From the NCBI GenBank assembly GCA_964244615.1, contig CAXTJP010000004.1, forward strand, positions 1 through 64,000: 64,000 nucleotides of DNA. The letters run 5' to 3'. Made by a program: the position numbers and the translations under genes. How positions within the stretch are numbered: the stretch's first letter is position 1; the number at the start of each line of letters is the position of its first letter. The DNA is from BOG-908 sp964244615 (GTDB taxonomy: Bacteria > Pseudomonadota > Alphaproteobacteria > Acetobacterales > Acetobacteraceae). Shown here one piece after another: positions 42,822 to 52,091 of this stretch. The notes under the pieces are model-generated. The model had not been told where the DNA came from. It did no database searches and was given only the letters and a program-made list of their open reading frames with translations.

Positions 42822-43970
42822 TCATGACAGCGCCGCCACCGGCGCCCAGTCCCACAGGCCACGCGGCGTCACCAGGCTGCGCAACGGCGACCAGGCCTGG
42901 ACCAGAGCCGCGAGCGCGAGCGACACACCACCTGCCACGACCACGCTGGCCGCAGCACCGGTCCAATACAGCGCCATGCCGACCGGCGAAGCCAGCAGCG
43001 CCGGCATGCAGAAACGCAGAAGCACGGCCAGCACCGGCTTGTACACCAGCGGGTGGATGAGATAGACCATCAGCGAGTAACGGCCCAACACGACCAGGCC
43101 CGGAACGCGCGCGAGCTTCGAGGCGCAGCTTGCCAGGATCGCCAGGAACGACAGGTCGCTGCAATCGGTGGCGATCACCCAGAGCGGCTGCCGCCACGTC
43201 GGCAGCACCAGCGTCGCCACCTCCACCTCGTGCCCGAGTTCGAACCGCCAGCACGCCAGCAACACGCAGGCGGCAACCGGCACGACCCAGAGCCCGCTTC
43301 GCCGCAGCAGCCACGGCGCCGCCTGCCGCACGACCAGCCCGAGCGGAAACAGGTAGAGCGCGATCAGCAGGCCCTGCGGCACCGCGCCCTTGAACGCCTG
43401 CGGTGCCGCACCGACGCCCAGGTGCACACCCAGCGCCACGGCAAGCAGCATCGGTCGCAGCCTGGGTGCACGCACACAGGCGGCTGCCAGCAGCACCATG
43501 CAGAGGAGCGCCGGCAGAAACCACAGCACGATGAAGCCGGTGGCGAGCTTCAGCGACCACGGATCGGCCAGCAGGAACGCACGTACGACATGGCCGGCCC
43601 ACGCAGCGTCCGGCGGCAAGCGCATCGCCAGGAACTGGAACGCCGCGGCGTAAGTCAGCAACGCGAACAGGAACGGCACCAGATAGCGCACGGCATGATC
43701 ACGCGCCATCGGCACCGAGAGCGGCCTGGCCGGCGCCAGGAACGGCAGCAGCAGAAAGCCGGCGACGTGGAACGTCATCGGCAGGAACCAGGCGTTCACC
43801 GCGTGCACGTTGCGCACAATATCGTTGTGGTCCAGCAGCACGGCCAGGATCAGCATGCCGCGCATGGCGGTGTGGTCCGAACGGCCCGGAATGGCCGGCA
43901 GGGGCGTGCCGTCAGCCGGACGGATCGCTGAGTCGTGCCGTGGCGCCAGGGCTTCCGCGAGATCAGGCAT
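42822..43970 (-). CDS. Acyltransferase family membrane protein
   Basis: This is an Acyltransferase 3-like integral membrane protein of 382 residues with about ten transmembrane segments. The N-terminal HTAMRGMLILAVLLDHND gives the conserved R and H of this fold, and LVVLGRYSLMVYLIHPLVYK lies near the end. It probably adds acetyl or similar groups to the exopolysaccharide. ATG 43970 overlaps the O-ligase stop by 8 bp. Confidence 0.88.
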   Translation of the reverse strand: MPDLAEALAPRHDSAIRPADGTPLPAIPGRSDHTAMRGMLILAVLLDHNDIVRNVHAVNAWFLPMTFHVAGFLLLPFLAPARPLSVPMARDHAVRYLVPFLFALLTYAAAFQFLAMRLPPDAAWAGHVVRAFLLADPWSLKLATGFIVLWFLPALLCMVLLAAACVRAPRLRPMLLAVALGVHLGVGAAPQAFKGAVPQGLLIALYLFPLGLVVRQAAPWLLRRSGLWVVPVAACVLLACWRFELGHEVEVATLVLPTWRQPLWVIATDCSDLSFLAILASCASKLARVPGLVVLGRYSLMVYLIHPLVYKPVLAVLLRFCMPALLASPVGMALYWTGAAASVVVAGGVSLALAALVQAWSPLRSLVTPRGLWDWAPVAALS

Positions 43971-45309
43971 AGCCCAGCTCCGCGATCTCGCCCGCCGGAA
44001 CCCCGCCGAGGCCACCGGACGCTGTCGCCTCGGCCGCGAGCGTCGCGCGCACGATCCGGCGGCAGCGCGAAACCACCGCCAGCATCACGTAGAGCAGCTC
44101 GAAATACGCCATGCTCAGCGCCGCCCCGGTCACCAGGTAGATCACCAGGCTGATCTGCGCCATGCTCGCCAGATCCGCCGCCCATCGCAACGACGGGCTG
44201 CGGCGCGCGTGGCGGACGATCCAGCGGCAGTTCCAGATCGCCCCGAGCACGATGGCGAGGAACAGGGCGAGGCCGACGAAGCCGAGATCGCCCAGGACTT
44301 CGAAATAGATGCTGTGCGCCGCGTGCGGAACGGTGTCGGCCGGTGGGGTTTGGACGAAATCCAGCGTCGGCAGCAGCGGCTTGTAGGCGGACCACACCTC
44401 GATGTGCTGGACGGCGTGCATGCCCCCGCCGAAGAAGGGGCGGCTCATGGCGATCAGCCAGCTCATCTTCCAGGCGACGACGCGGCCCATGAACGACCCG
44501 TCATTGTCGGCGTCCTTGATGGTGTTCAGCCGCTCGAACCACGAATCCGGTGCCAGCGCGTAGATCAGCGCGCCCACCCCCACCACCAGCGCCAGGGTGC
44601 GCAGCTTGCTGCCGCCGCTTTTGGCCACCATGAACAGCGCCAGCACCAGCAGGCCCACGAACCCGCCGCGCGAGAAGGTCATCACCACCGTCACGACGCT
44701 CAGCCCCAGCACGCAATAGAGCGAGAACCTGACCAGCCGGACGGCGGCGTGACGGGCCAGGTACCAGGTGAGCGGAATGACCATCAGCAGCGCGGTCGCC
44801 AGCGAGTTGTTGTCGCCGATGCTGCCCGAGCCGATGATCTTGTGGCCACCGACGGTCAGGAGAGAGATCAGGCCCTCCTTGACCGCGAGAAAGCCGAGCG
44901 ACATCACCACGGCCAGCACCAGGAGGTGCACGCGGTGGCGCGTCACCATGACCGAAACGATCATGAAGGCGAGCACGATGTCCTTGATCAGCTTCTGGTA
45001 GAGTTCGTCGCCGGCATCGGTGGAGACAAGCCCGATCCGCCAGGACACGGTGGCGCTCAGCGCGAGCAGCAGCAGCAGCAGCATCGTGGCGTCCAGGTAA
45101 GGCTCCTTTCGCTCACGGCTGACGAAAAACAGCAGCAGCGTGGTCAGCGCCACCACCTTGTTGAACGGCACGCCGGCCATGAAGCCCATCAGCAACTCGT
45201 TCGGCGACAGCAACGCCACCCAGACCCAGAGCAGCACGCCCACATGGGCAGACATCAGGCTGACAGGCAGCAGGGCCGTCCACACGAAGGCGAACATCAG
45301 ATCCCTCAA
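43963..45309 (-). CDS. Putative O-glycosylation ligase, exosortase A-associated (TIGR03097 type)
   Basis: The 448-residue Wzy/O-antigen ligase family protein has about 11 transmembrane segments. The N-terminus MRDLMFAFVWTALLPVSLMS and SPNELLMGFMAGVPFNKVVA are characteristic of the XrtA-associated ligase group. A large periplasmic loop (about 300-370) contains RPFFGGGMHAVQHIE and AHSIYFEVLGDLGFVGL. It may polymerise the repeat unit or attach glycan to protein. Its start overlaps the small upstream gene by 4 bp. Confidence 0.9.
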   Translation of the reverse strand: MRDLMFAFVWTALLPVSLMSAHVGVLLWVWVALLSPNELLMGFMAGVPFNKVVALTTLLLFFVSRERKEPYLDATMLLLLLLALSATVSWRIGLVSTDAGDELYQKLIKDIVLAFMIVSVMVTRHRVHLLVLAVVMSLGFLAVKEGLISLLTVGGHKIIGSGSIGDNNSLATALLMVIPLTWYLARHAAVRLVRFSLYCVLGLSVVTVVMTFSRGGFVGLLVLALFMVAKSGGSKLRTLALVVGVGALIYALAPDSWFERLNTIKDADNDGSFMGRVVAWKMSWLIAMSRPFFGGGMHAVQHIEVWSAYKPLLPTLDFVQTPPADTVPHAAHSIYFEVLGDLGFVGLALFLAIVLGAIWNCRWIVRHARRSPSLRWAADLASMAQISLVIYLVTGAALSMAYFELLYVMLAVVSRCRRIVRATLAAEATASGGLGGVPAGEIAELGYA

Positions 45310-45509
45310 AACGCGATCCCATGCTGGCCACGCCGCTCACCCGGCACATCCGGGTTCGGCGCCGGGCTTGCCGGCCCTTCGTCCTCGATCGTTCTGAAAA
45401 TGCTTCTAGGCCGCGCACACGGCGCGCGGCGGTCATCGGCCAGGCCCATGTAGACCATGGTGACGACGAGAAATGAATCGACCATGAACAGCAACGCTTC
45501 CATCGGCAT
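45306..45509 (-). CDS. Small membrane protein (67 aa) coupled to the O-ligase
   Basis: The product has one predicted membrane segment (LLFMVDSFLVVTMVYMGL) followed by a polar, proline-rich tail (RPRSIFRTIEDEGPAS). Its stop overlaps the O-ligase start by 4 bp (ATGA). ATG 45509 or the ATG two codons later can be the start. The coupling and hydrophobic pattern support a real gene although it has no known domain; it might assist the ligase. Confidence 0.65.
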   Translation of the reverse strand: MPMEALLFMVDSFLVVTMVYMGLADDRRAPCARPRSIFRTIEDEGPASPAPNPDVPGERRGQHGIAF

Positions 45510-45612
45510 CCACGTCCGGTTTCTGGTTGTGGCGGCACGCGGCGGCACCGCCGTAGGTTGGTGTACACCTAGGGAAGCGTAACGGTCCAGGCTCCTCCGG
45601 CAACCGCGACGC

Positions 45613-48600
45613 TTACGCGAAATGCGTGAAGCCCAGCAGTTCGACATGGGCGCCGCTCGTCATGGTCAGCCATGTCGAGCCGTCAACGACCGATTGCGAC
45701 GCGATCGCCGGGTCGGTCTGGCCGCCGAACCCGCCGCCATGCACGGTCGCGTCGTCCACCAGCCTGTCCTGTGCGGTCCAGTTTTCCACCACCAGTGTCC
45801 CGGTGGCGCCGCCCGTGACGATGAAGGTGTCGGCGGCACCGCCATTGACGGTCATGGCGCCGCTGCCGAGCCTGACCGTGTCCGCGCCGCTCCCGAGGTT
45901 GAGCAGGGCCGACCCGCTGCCGCCGTTGAACACGTCGCTGCCGCTGCCGCCATTCAGCGTCGCGTTGCCGCTTCCCGCGGTGAACAGCACGCCAGCCGCG
46001 CCCGAGGTGACCGACAGGCTGCCGGCACCGCCCACGATGGTGTCGGCGGTGGCGCCCGCGACCGCCTGGCTCAGCACGCTGGCCGTGCCCGCGCCGCCGA
46101 CCACGCTGACCCCGCCGGCGGTCACCGCCGACAGCGAAGCGTAATAGCTGTCAGACGCCGAGATGGTGGCCGCCCCGCCCGCGAGATCCAGCGACGCCGG
46201 ACCATCCGGCAGCGCGGCGGTGACAGAAACGCTGCCCCCGGCCAGCTTGCACACCCCCATGCTGCCCGAGCCCGTCAGCCCGACCGTCACGGTCGCGTGC
46301 TGCCCGACAGTCACGCTGCCGCCGGCCGTGGTCAGGGTGCCGCTGCCCTCGAGGTCGAAGCTGCTGTTGCCGGAAGCCGAGGCGATGCTCGCAGCCCCGA
46401 AGGCGGTAACCTGGTCGTAATCTCCCTGCACGACCAGCCGATCGGTGCCGTAGCTGACCACCGTGCTACGCCCGGCGATCGAAATCGTGTCGGTGGCGCC
46501 GGCATGCGTCACCACCTGGTCGTAATTGCCGGCCAGGCTGGCCATCAGGCCGCCCACATCCCCGATGACCGTGTTGCCGCCCAACACGTCGGTGACGCTC
46601 AGCAGGCCGGCTCCGCCCTTCACCAGGGCGCCGCCGTTTTGCAGGGCGACGTTGGCGGTTTCGTGTTCGACGATCGTGTCGCCCGTGCCGGTCACCGTCA
46701 CCTGGTCGGCCCCGCCTCCGGTCAGGGTGTCGTCACGCGAGAGCACCAGCCGGTTCGTGGTGCCTGAAGCGGTGCTGAGCAGGTCGGTCCATCCGGCCGT
46801 GGCCGAGAGGCCGCCGGCGCCGCCCTGGATCGTGTTGCCGCCCACGAGGTCGCTGACCGTCAACGCCGCGGCGCCGCCAACGACCGTCTGGCCGCCGCTC
46901 GTCAGCACGGTGCCGCCGGCCACCGTGGGGCCGGGCGTGCCCGACGCAGGCGGCGCGGCGGGCGCGGGGGTGGGCACGGGCGCGGGCGCGCCGCCGGAGA
47001 CCTTGTAGCCCGCGAGCGCCACGCCGTTGAACTGGACCGTGGTCCCGTCCGTCAATGTCAGGACGGTGTTGCCTCCGGTCACCACGCCGCTCGCCACGAT
47101 ACTGCCGGCGAACCCCTCGAACGCCAGCACGTCCAAGCCCTGCCTGAAGCCGTCGATGGTGTCCTGGCCGTCGGAGCCTTGATGGAAGTGATAGGTATCC
47201 ACGCCCGTCCCGCCCGTCACCGACGCGCTGCCGCTGCCGAACACCACCTGGTCCGCGCCGCCGCCCAGGGTGAACACGTCCGTACCGGACCCTGCCTGCA
47301 AGGTGTCGGCGCCCGCGCCGCCGGCCACGCTCACCTGCCCGGCGCCGGCCACCACGTGCGCGCCGCCATCGCCCGTGGTCAGCGACACCGATCCCGAATC
47401 CGCCAGCAGGCCCCGCACCGCTCCCGAAACGGTGGCCGCCGCCGCGACAGCGCCCGGCACGGTGGACGCCTGGTCCGACAAGACCGCGCGCCCGCCGGCA
47501 GCCACCGACAGCACGACGCCGCCGCCCATGTCGATGACCCGCACGTCGCCGGTGCCGGCCACGTTGGCGTAGCATCCCGCATAGGACGTCAGGCCCTCGT
47601 TCGCGCCGGCCAGGTTGTAGGTGTCGAAGCCGGAGCTGGTGATGGAGGCCGCCCCGGTCGCATCCACCTCCTCGTAGGCGCCCGAGACGACGATCTGGTC
47701 ATGGCCGGCATCGTGCAGCACGCTGTTACGGCCGGTCAGGGTGATGGTGTCGGTGGCGCCGGCCTGCGTGCTGATCTCGTCCCACCCCGCCACGGCGTTG
47801 ACCGTCAGGCCGCCGGCGCCGCCATGGATGGTGTTGCTGCCGCCATTGTCGGTGATCGTGAGGTGCGCCGACCCGCCGCCGACGGTGTGGTTGCCGTTGG
47901 TCAGGGTCAGTGCCTGCTGCCCCGCGGCGATGGCCGTCTTGGGCAGCGCGGACCAGGTGACCGGTGCCGCGATGCCGGGCCTGGTGGTCAGGATGGTGTT
48001 GCCGGACAGCGTGCCGGGCCCGATCAGCCTGGCCGCGGGGTCGAACCCGTAGAGCCGGTTCCCGGTGATCTGGGCGCCCACTTTGATCCCGTTGAGCGCG
48101 GACTGGTTCAGCACGACGTTGGCCAGCGGGCCGAAATCGTTGACGATGGTGTTGCCGGTCACCAGCAGCGCGTTGTCCGCATAGGAATACTGCGTCTCGC
48201 CGCCGTAATGGATGACCGGCCGGTTGGACGCGTTCGCACCCTTTTCGATGAGGTTGCCGCTGACCCTCGCGACCCCGCCGTTCGGGATGTCGATGTCGTA
48301 GCTGGCCGTGCCGTTCGGCCCGTCGGCGATGACGTTGTTGGTGATGGTGGTGACCGCAGCACGCGACTTGATCTCGTGGCCGACATTGGCGTCGTGAAAG
48401 TAGCTGTCGGTGATGGTCAGCGACGCCACCGCGCCGACATAGAGGTTGTGCGTGTAGCCGTCGCCGGTACCGTTATGGGCGAACTCGCTGTGGTCGATGG
48501 TGACGTTCGCGTTCGTGACGGCGCCGGTCAGCAGACCTTCCTGCATGTCGTGGAAGTCGCAGTAGGACACGTTGAGGCTGCCGCTCTCCAGCCTTATGCC

Positions 48601-48966
48601 GGCGACGTTGCCGTCCGGCGAGCCGTCGCTGCCGCCGGTGAAGGTGAAGCCCTGGATCGACAGCGTGTCGTCCACCGTCAGCAGCGCCTTGTCGTTCGGC
48701 GGCGGCACGGTGGCCACCTCGTTGACCACGCCGCCCACCGCCACGATGCGGACCGCTGCGTTCACCACGCCGAAATCGTTGACGTAGGTGCCAGCCTCGA
48801 CCGCGATCGTCTCGCCGTCCACCGCCGCCTTCAGCGCGTCCGACAGCGTCGCGAACTCCATGCCGGCACCCACCGTCAGAACCGTCCCGGCATCGGCGTG
48901 CAACAGCGTCGGCTCGGGCGCCGCAGCTGGGGTGGCGAGCGGCTTGGCGGCGATGGCACTGGCCAT
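45613..48966 (-). CDS. Large parallel beta-helix protein with RTX-like C-terminus
   Basis: This is a 1117-residue protein. Residues about 28-320 are a right-handed parallel beta-helix (FATLSDALKAAVDGETI; GHEIKSRAAVT at 196-206; SYDIDIPNGG). Three repeats of 80-90 residues follow at about 361-450, 695-775 and 782-870 (GGNTIQGGAGGL; ATDTITLTGR / ATDTISIAGR). RTX-like glycine blocks lie at about 549-590 (GGAGADTLQAGSG) and near the end (LNGGSGSDVFNGGSGS). A Pro/Ala linker spans 660-680. There is no signal peptide, as expected for type I secretion. GAGGAG lies 7 bases before ATG 48966. It is probably a secreted surface or matrix protein. Confidence 0.88.
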   Translation of the reverse strand: MASAIAAKPLATPAAAPEPTLLHADAGTVLTVGAGMEFATLSDALKAAVDGETIAVEAGTYVNDFGVVNAAVRIVAVGGVVNEVATVPPPNDKALLTVDDTLSIQGFTFTGGSDGSPDGNVAGIRLESGSLNVSYCDFHDMQEGLLTGAVTNANVTIDHSEFAHNGTGDGYTHNLYVGAVASLTITDSYFHDANVGHEIKSRAAVTTITNNVIADGPNGTASYDIDIPNGGVARVSGNLIEKGANASNRPVIHYGGETQYSYADNALLVTGNTIVNDFGPLANVVLNQSALNGIKVGAQITGNRLYGFDPAARLIGPGTLSGNTILTTRPGIAAPVTWSALPKTAIAAGQQALTLTNGNHTVGGGSAHLTITDNGGSNTIHGGAGGLTVNAVAGWDEISTQAGATDTITLTGRNSVLHDAGHDQIVVSGAYEEVDATGAASITSSGFDTYNLAGANEGLTSYAGCYANVAGTGDVRVIDMGGGVVLSVAAGGRAVLSDQASTVPGAVAAAATVSGAVRGLLADSGSVSLTTGDGGAHVVAGAGQVSVAGGAGADTLQAGSGTDVFTLGGGADQVVFGSGSASVTGGTGVDTYHFHQGSDGQDTIDGFRQGLDVLAFEGFAGSIVASGVVTGGNTVLTLTDGTTVQFNGVALAGYKVSGGAPAPVPTPAPAAPPASGTPGPTVAGGTVLTSGGQTVVGGAAALTVSDLVGGNTIQGGAGGLSATAGWTDLLSTASGTTNRLVLSRDDTLTGGGADQVTVTGTGDTIVEHETANVALQNGGALVKGGAGLLSVTDVLGGNTVIGDVGGLMASLAGNYDQVVTHAGATDTISIAGRSTVVSYGTDRLVVQGDYDQVTAFGAASIASASGNSSFDLEGSGTLTTAGGSVTVGQHATVTVGLTGSGSMGVCKLAGGSVSVTAALPDGPASLDLAGGAATISASDSYYASLSAVTAGGVSVVGGAGTASVLSQAVAGATADTIVGGAGSLSVTSGAAGVLFTAGSGNATLNGGSGSDVFNGGSGSALLNLGSGADTVRLGSGAMTVNGGAADTFIVTGGATGTLVVENWTAQDRLVDDATVHGGGFGGQTDPAIASQSVVDGSTWLTMTSGAHVELLGFTHFA

Positions 48967-49073
48967 GGGACGGCTCCTCAAATCCGAGATCGACTCTCAA
49001 AATCAGGGATGACCTCCAAGGAGAAATTAACGCGACGGCCGCCACACGCACCCGTGAAGCAGGGTCTGCAAAC

Positions 49074-50027
49074 TCAAGGGCGGCTGGTGCCGTCGCCACG
49101 CAACGCCTGCACCGCGCCAGACAGCGTGTTGCCGCGCAGAACCGCCTCGGTGGCAGTCACGTTCCAGACGAACGCGGTGCGGTCATCGCCGTCATTGGTG
49201 AAACGGTTGTCCTCTACGGTGATCTCCGGCGTCGGCTGGTTCACGCCTTCCAGCCCGATGACGATGGCCGCGCTGTGATTGCCGGACCGCGGACCCTTCT
49301 CCAGCGTGTTGCCGCGCACCACCAGCGCGCCGCCGTTCGGCGCCTCGATGAGGTAGCTGGAGGTGCCGTCCGGCCCGTCTGCGATGTCGCAACCGGTCAC
49401 CTCGGTGACCGCCGCCCGCGACTTGATGCTGTGGCCCTCACGCGTGTCGCGGAACAAGCTGTGCTCCACCACCACCCTGGCGATGCGGCCGGCATAGATC
49501 GCGTGGGCGCAGGCTTCCTGGCAGGCGCCGTTGCGAATGAACGTGCTACCTCGAACCGTCAGCACCATCGCCGGCTTGTCCGCCGACAGGATGCCGTTCT
49601 GGTTGTTGACGAAATGCACGCCGTCCACCGTCAGGTTGCCGCCCTCGGCCCGTATGCCGGCGCCGTTGCCGTCCGGCACGCGCGCGCGCGTCAGCGTCAG
49701 GTTGGCCACCGTCACGTCGCGCCCGTCGATCACCAGAAGCGCCTTGCCCTGGCAGGTCTTGTCGGTCAGCACGATCCGGTCGGCATCGCCCACGCCTTCG
49801 ATCCTCAACCGATCCGCCGATACCACGGCGCAGTCGAAATACTCGCCGGGTGAAATCAGGATGCGGTCGCCGGCCGACGCCGCGGCCAGGGCGGCCGACG
49901 GGCTGGCGAACGCCCGGCCAAAACCGACCGTCAGGTCGCGCGCCGCGGCAGCGCCGCCGACCGCCCAGAGCCCAACGAACACCAGCCGACCAACCAATGA
50001 CGTTAACGAGTTGACAGAAAAACGCAT
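49074..50027 (-). CDS. Secreted right-handed parallel beta-helix protein
   Basis: The 317-residue precursor has a signal peptide (to about AAAA 29) and a single beta-helix domain. It is paralogous to residues 28-260 of the large neighbour: GNGAGIRAEGGNLTVDGVHF, GHSIKSRAAVTEVTG (198-212), ADGPDGTSSYLIEAPNGG and LEKGPRSGN correspond block by block. Such folds act on or bind polysaccharide (pectate lyase-like), but no catalytic residues are identifiable. It uses Sec export, while the large paralogue has no signal. Confidence 0.88.
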   Translation of the reverse strand: MRFSVNSLTSLVGRLVFVGLWAVGGAAAARDLTVGFGRAFASPSAALAAASAGDRILISPGEYFDCAVVSADRLRIEGVGDADRIVLTDKTCQGKALLVIDGRDVTVANLTLTRARVPDGNGAGIRAEGGNLTVDGVHFVNNQNGILSADKPAMVLTVRGSTFIRNGACQEACAHAIYAGRIARVVVEHSLFRDTREGHSIKSRAAVTEVTGCDIADGPDGTSSYLIEAPNGGALVVRGNTLEKGPRSGNHSAAIVIGLEGVNQPTPEITVEDNRFTNDGDDRTAFVWNVTATEAVLRGNTLSGAVQALRGDGTSRP

Positions 50028-50165
50028 GAGAGTCTCCGAAAAGCCGCAACCTGCGAAGGCACCGTCAGCAATTTGGTAGGGATCATCGTCCATATCTGTG
50101 TCGGGCGGTTCGTCCACGGCACGGCATCGGCTATACATACCCCATTTCGGTCACGGACGGACGGC

Positions 50166-52091
50166 ATGTGCGGCCTCGCAGGTTTTTTCACCCCGACTTT
50201 GCTGGCCGTACCCGGCATTGCCGAGGTGCGCGCCATGACCGACGCCATCGCCCATCGCGGCCCGGACGGGGACGGCTTTCACCTGGGCCCGGGCCTCGCA
50301 CTCGGCCATCGCCGTCTGGCGGTGATCGACCCGGAAGGCGGTCACCAGCCGATGTACAACGAGGACCGCAGCGTCGCCATCGTGTTCAACGGCGAGATCT
50401 ACAATTTCGAAACGCTGCGTAAGGAGCTCGAAGCGCTCGGCCACGTCTTCGAAAACCGCTGCGACACCGAGGCGATCGTGCACGCCTGGGAAAGCTGGGG
50501 CCCGGCCTGCGTGCAGCATCTGTCCGGCATGTTCGCCTTCGCGCTGTGGGACGCCACGCGGCAAACCCTGTTCTGCGCCCGCGACCGGCTCGGCAAGAAG
50601 CCGTTCTACTACAGCTACGCGGGCGGCCGCTTCGCCTTCGCCTCCGAACTGGCCGCACTCGATGCGCTGCCGGGACCACGACGGCGCATCAGGCCGCGTG
50701 CCGTCAATGCGTTCTTCGCCTACGGCTACGTGCCCGAGCCCGAAACCATCTTCGAGGGTATCGAGAAACTGCCAGCCGCCAGCACGCTGCTGCTGGACCG
50801 CAGCGGCAACCCGCCTCGGATCGCCCGCTACTGGCAGCCGACCGCCACCACCACCCCCTGCACCGAGGCCGACGCCGTCCCCGCGCTCCGCGCGCGGTTG
50901 CAGGCGGCCGTCGCCTGCCGTCTGGTCGCCGACGTCCCGCTCGGCGCCTTTCTGTCCGGCGGCGTGGACAGCTCCGCCGTGGTCGCCCTGGCCGCCCCGA
51001 TGCGCGCCGGCAAGCTCGACACCTTCACCATCGGCTTCGACGGCGCCGAGGACGAGACCCGCTACGCCCGCCTGGTTGCCGAACGCTACGGCACCCGCCA
51101 CCACCTCGACCGCGCCGCCGCCACCGACATGATCGGCGGCGCCCGCGCCCAGGCCGCCGTGTTCGGCGAGCCGTTCGGCGACAGCTCCTCGGTGCCCACG
51201 CTCACGGTCTGTCGCCTGGCGCGCCGCCACGCGACGGTCGCCGTCTCCGGCGATGGCGGGGACGAGGTGTTCGGCGGCTACCGACGCTACCGCTGGCATC
51301 GCCTGGTCTCCGGCGTGCGCCAGCACCTGCCGTCCGGTGTGCGGCGTCACGCCATTGCCCGGCTGGCGGCACTCTACCCGAAGCTCGACCGCGCGCCGCG
51401 CTTCCTGCGGGCCAAGCACACCCTGACCGAGCTGAGCCTGGACGACGCGCAGGGCTACGCCGCCACCGTCGCGCGCAGTCAGACGGCGCGTCGCCACGCC
51501 CTGTTCAGCCCCACGCTGCGGGCGCAGGTCGCGGGCCACGACCCGTTCGCCCTGCTGGCGGCCACGATGGCCGACGCGCATGACGCCGACCCGCTGCTGC
51601 AGGCGCAACTCGCGGACCTCGCCACTTGGCTGCCGGGCGACATACTGACCAAGGTGGACCGTGCCAGCATGGCCGCCTCGCTGGAGGTGCGCGCCCCCTT
51701 CCTCGACACCGCGTTCCTCGACTGGGGCCTGGGCCTGCCCGCCGCGCTCAAGATCGGCCCTGGCGGCGGCAAGCACATCCTCAAGCGCGCGTTGGAACCG
51801 TTGCTCCCGCGCGAGGTGCTCTACCGTCCGAAACAGGGCTTCGCGTCCGACCTGGCCCCGCTGTTCCGTCGCGAAGCCGGCCGTGTGCGCGGCCTGCTGC
51901 TCGGCCCCTGCATGCTGGAAAGCGGCCTGTTCGACGAACGCGCCATCGCCCGCCTGCTCGACGAGCACGAGGCCGGAAGTTCGGACCACGCCCAGCTGAT
52001 CTGGCTGCTGCTCGCCTTCGAGGGTTTTCTGCAAGTGCTGTCAACACCCCAGCCGCACGCGGTAACCGAGCCGGCCCTGCACGCGGCATGA
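50166..52091 (+). CDS. XrtA/PEP-CTERM system amidotransferase (asparagine synthase-like)
   Basis: The 641-residue protein has an N-terminal class II glutamine amidohydrolase domain (catalytic C2 in MCGLAGFF; HRGPDGDG; FNGEIYNF). The C-terminal asparagine-synthase domain follows (FLSGGVDSS; SGDGGDEVFGGYRRYRWH). It matches the TIGR03108 type in exosortase A loci, which aminates a sugar or intermediate. It is the first gene of a coupled pair with a GT4 (ATGA overlap) and divergent from the beta-helix gene. Confidence 0.93.
   Translation: MCGLAGFFTPTLLAVPGIAEVRAMTDAIAHRGPDGDGFHLGPGLALGHRRLAVIDPEGGHQPMYNEDRSVAIVFNGEIYNFETLRKELEALGHVFENRCDTEAIVHAWESWGPACVQHLSGMFAFALWDATRQTLFCARDRLGKKPFYYSYAGGRFAFASELAALDALPGPRRRIRPRAVNAFFAYGYVPEPETIFEGIEKLPAASTLLLDRSGNPPRIARYWQPTATTTPCTEADAVPALRARLQAAVACRLVADVPLGAFLSGGVDSSAVVALAAPMRAGKLDTFTIGFDGAEDETRYARLVAERYGTRHHLDRAAATDMIGGARAQAAVFGEPFGDSSSVPTLTVCRLARRHATVAVSGDGGDEVFGGYRRYRWHRLVSGVRQHLPSGVRRHAIARLAALYPKLDRAPRFLRAKHTLTELSLDDAQGYAATVARSQTARRHALFSPTLRAQVAGHDPFALLAATMADAHDADPLLQAQLADLATWLPGDILTKVDRASMAASLEVRAPFLDTAFLDWGLGLPAALKIGPGGGKHILKRALEPLLPREVLYRPKQGFASDLAPLFRREAGRVRGLLLGPCMLESGLFDERAIARLLDEHEAGSSDHAQLIWLLLAFEGFLQVLSTPQPHAVTEPALHAA

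Noticed and set aside
41716..43602. 628-residue minus-strand frame under the GT2 and acyltransferase region
   Set aside because: It is partly antisense to the GT2 gene and partly an alternative frame of the acyltransferase; no homology features.
48910..48925. APEP near the N-terminus of the large beta-helix protein
   Set aside because: Wrong end of the protein and no transmembrane segment after it.
50736..50765. VPEPET in the amidotransferase as a PEP-CTERM signal
   Set aside because: It lies inside the protein, is a usual feature of asparagine-synthase-like enzymes, and is not followed by a membrane segment and basic tail.
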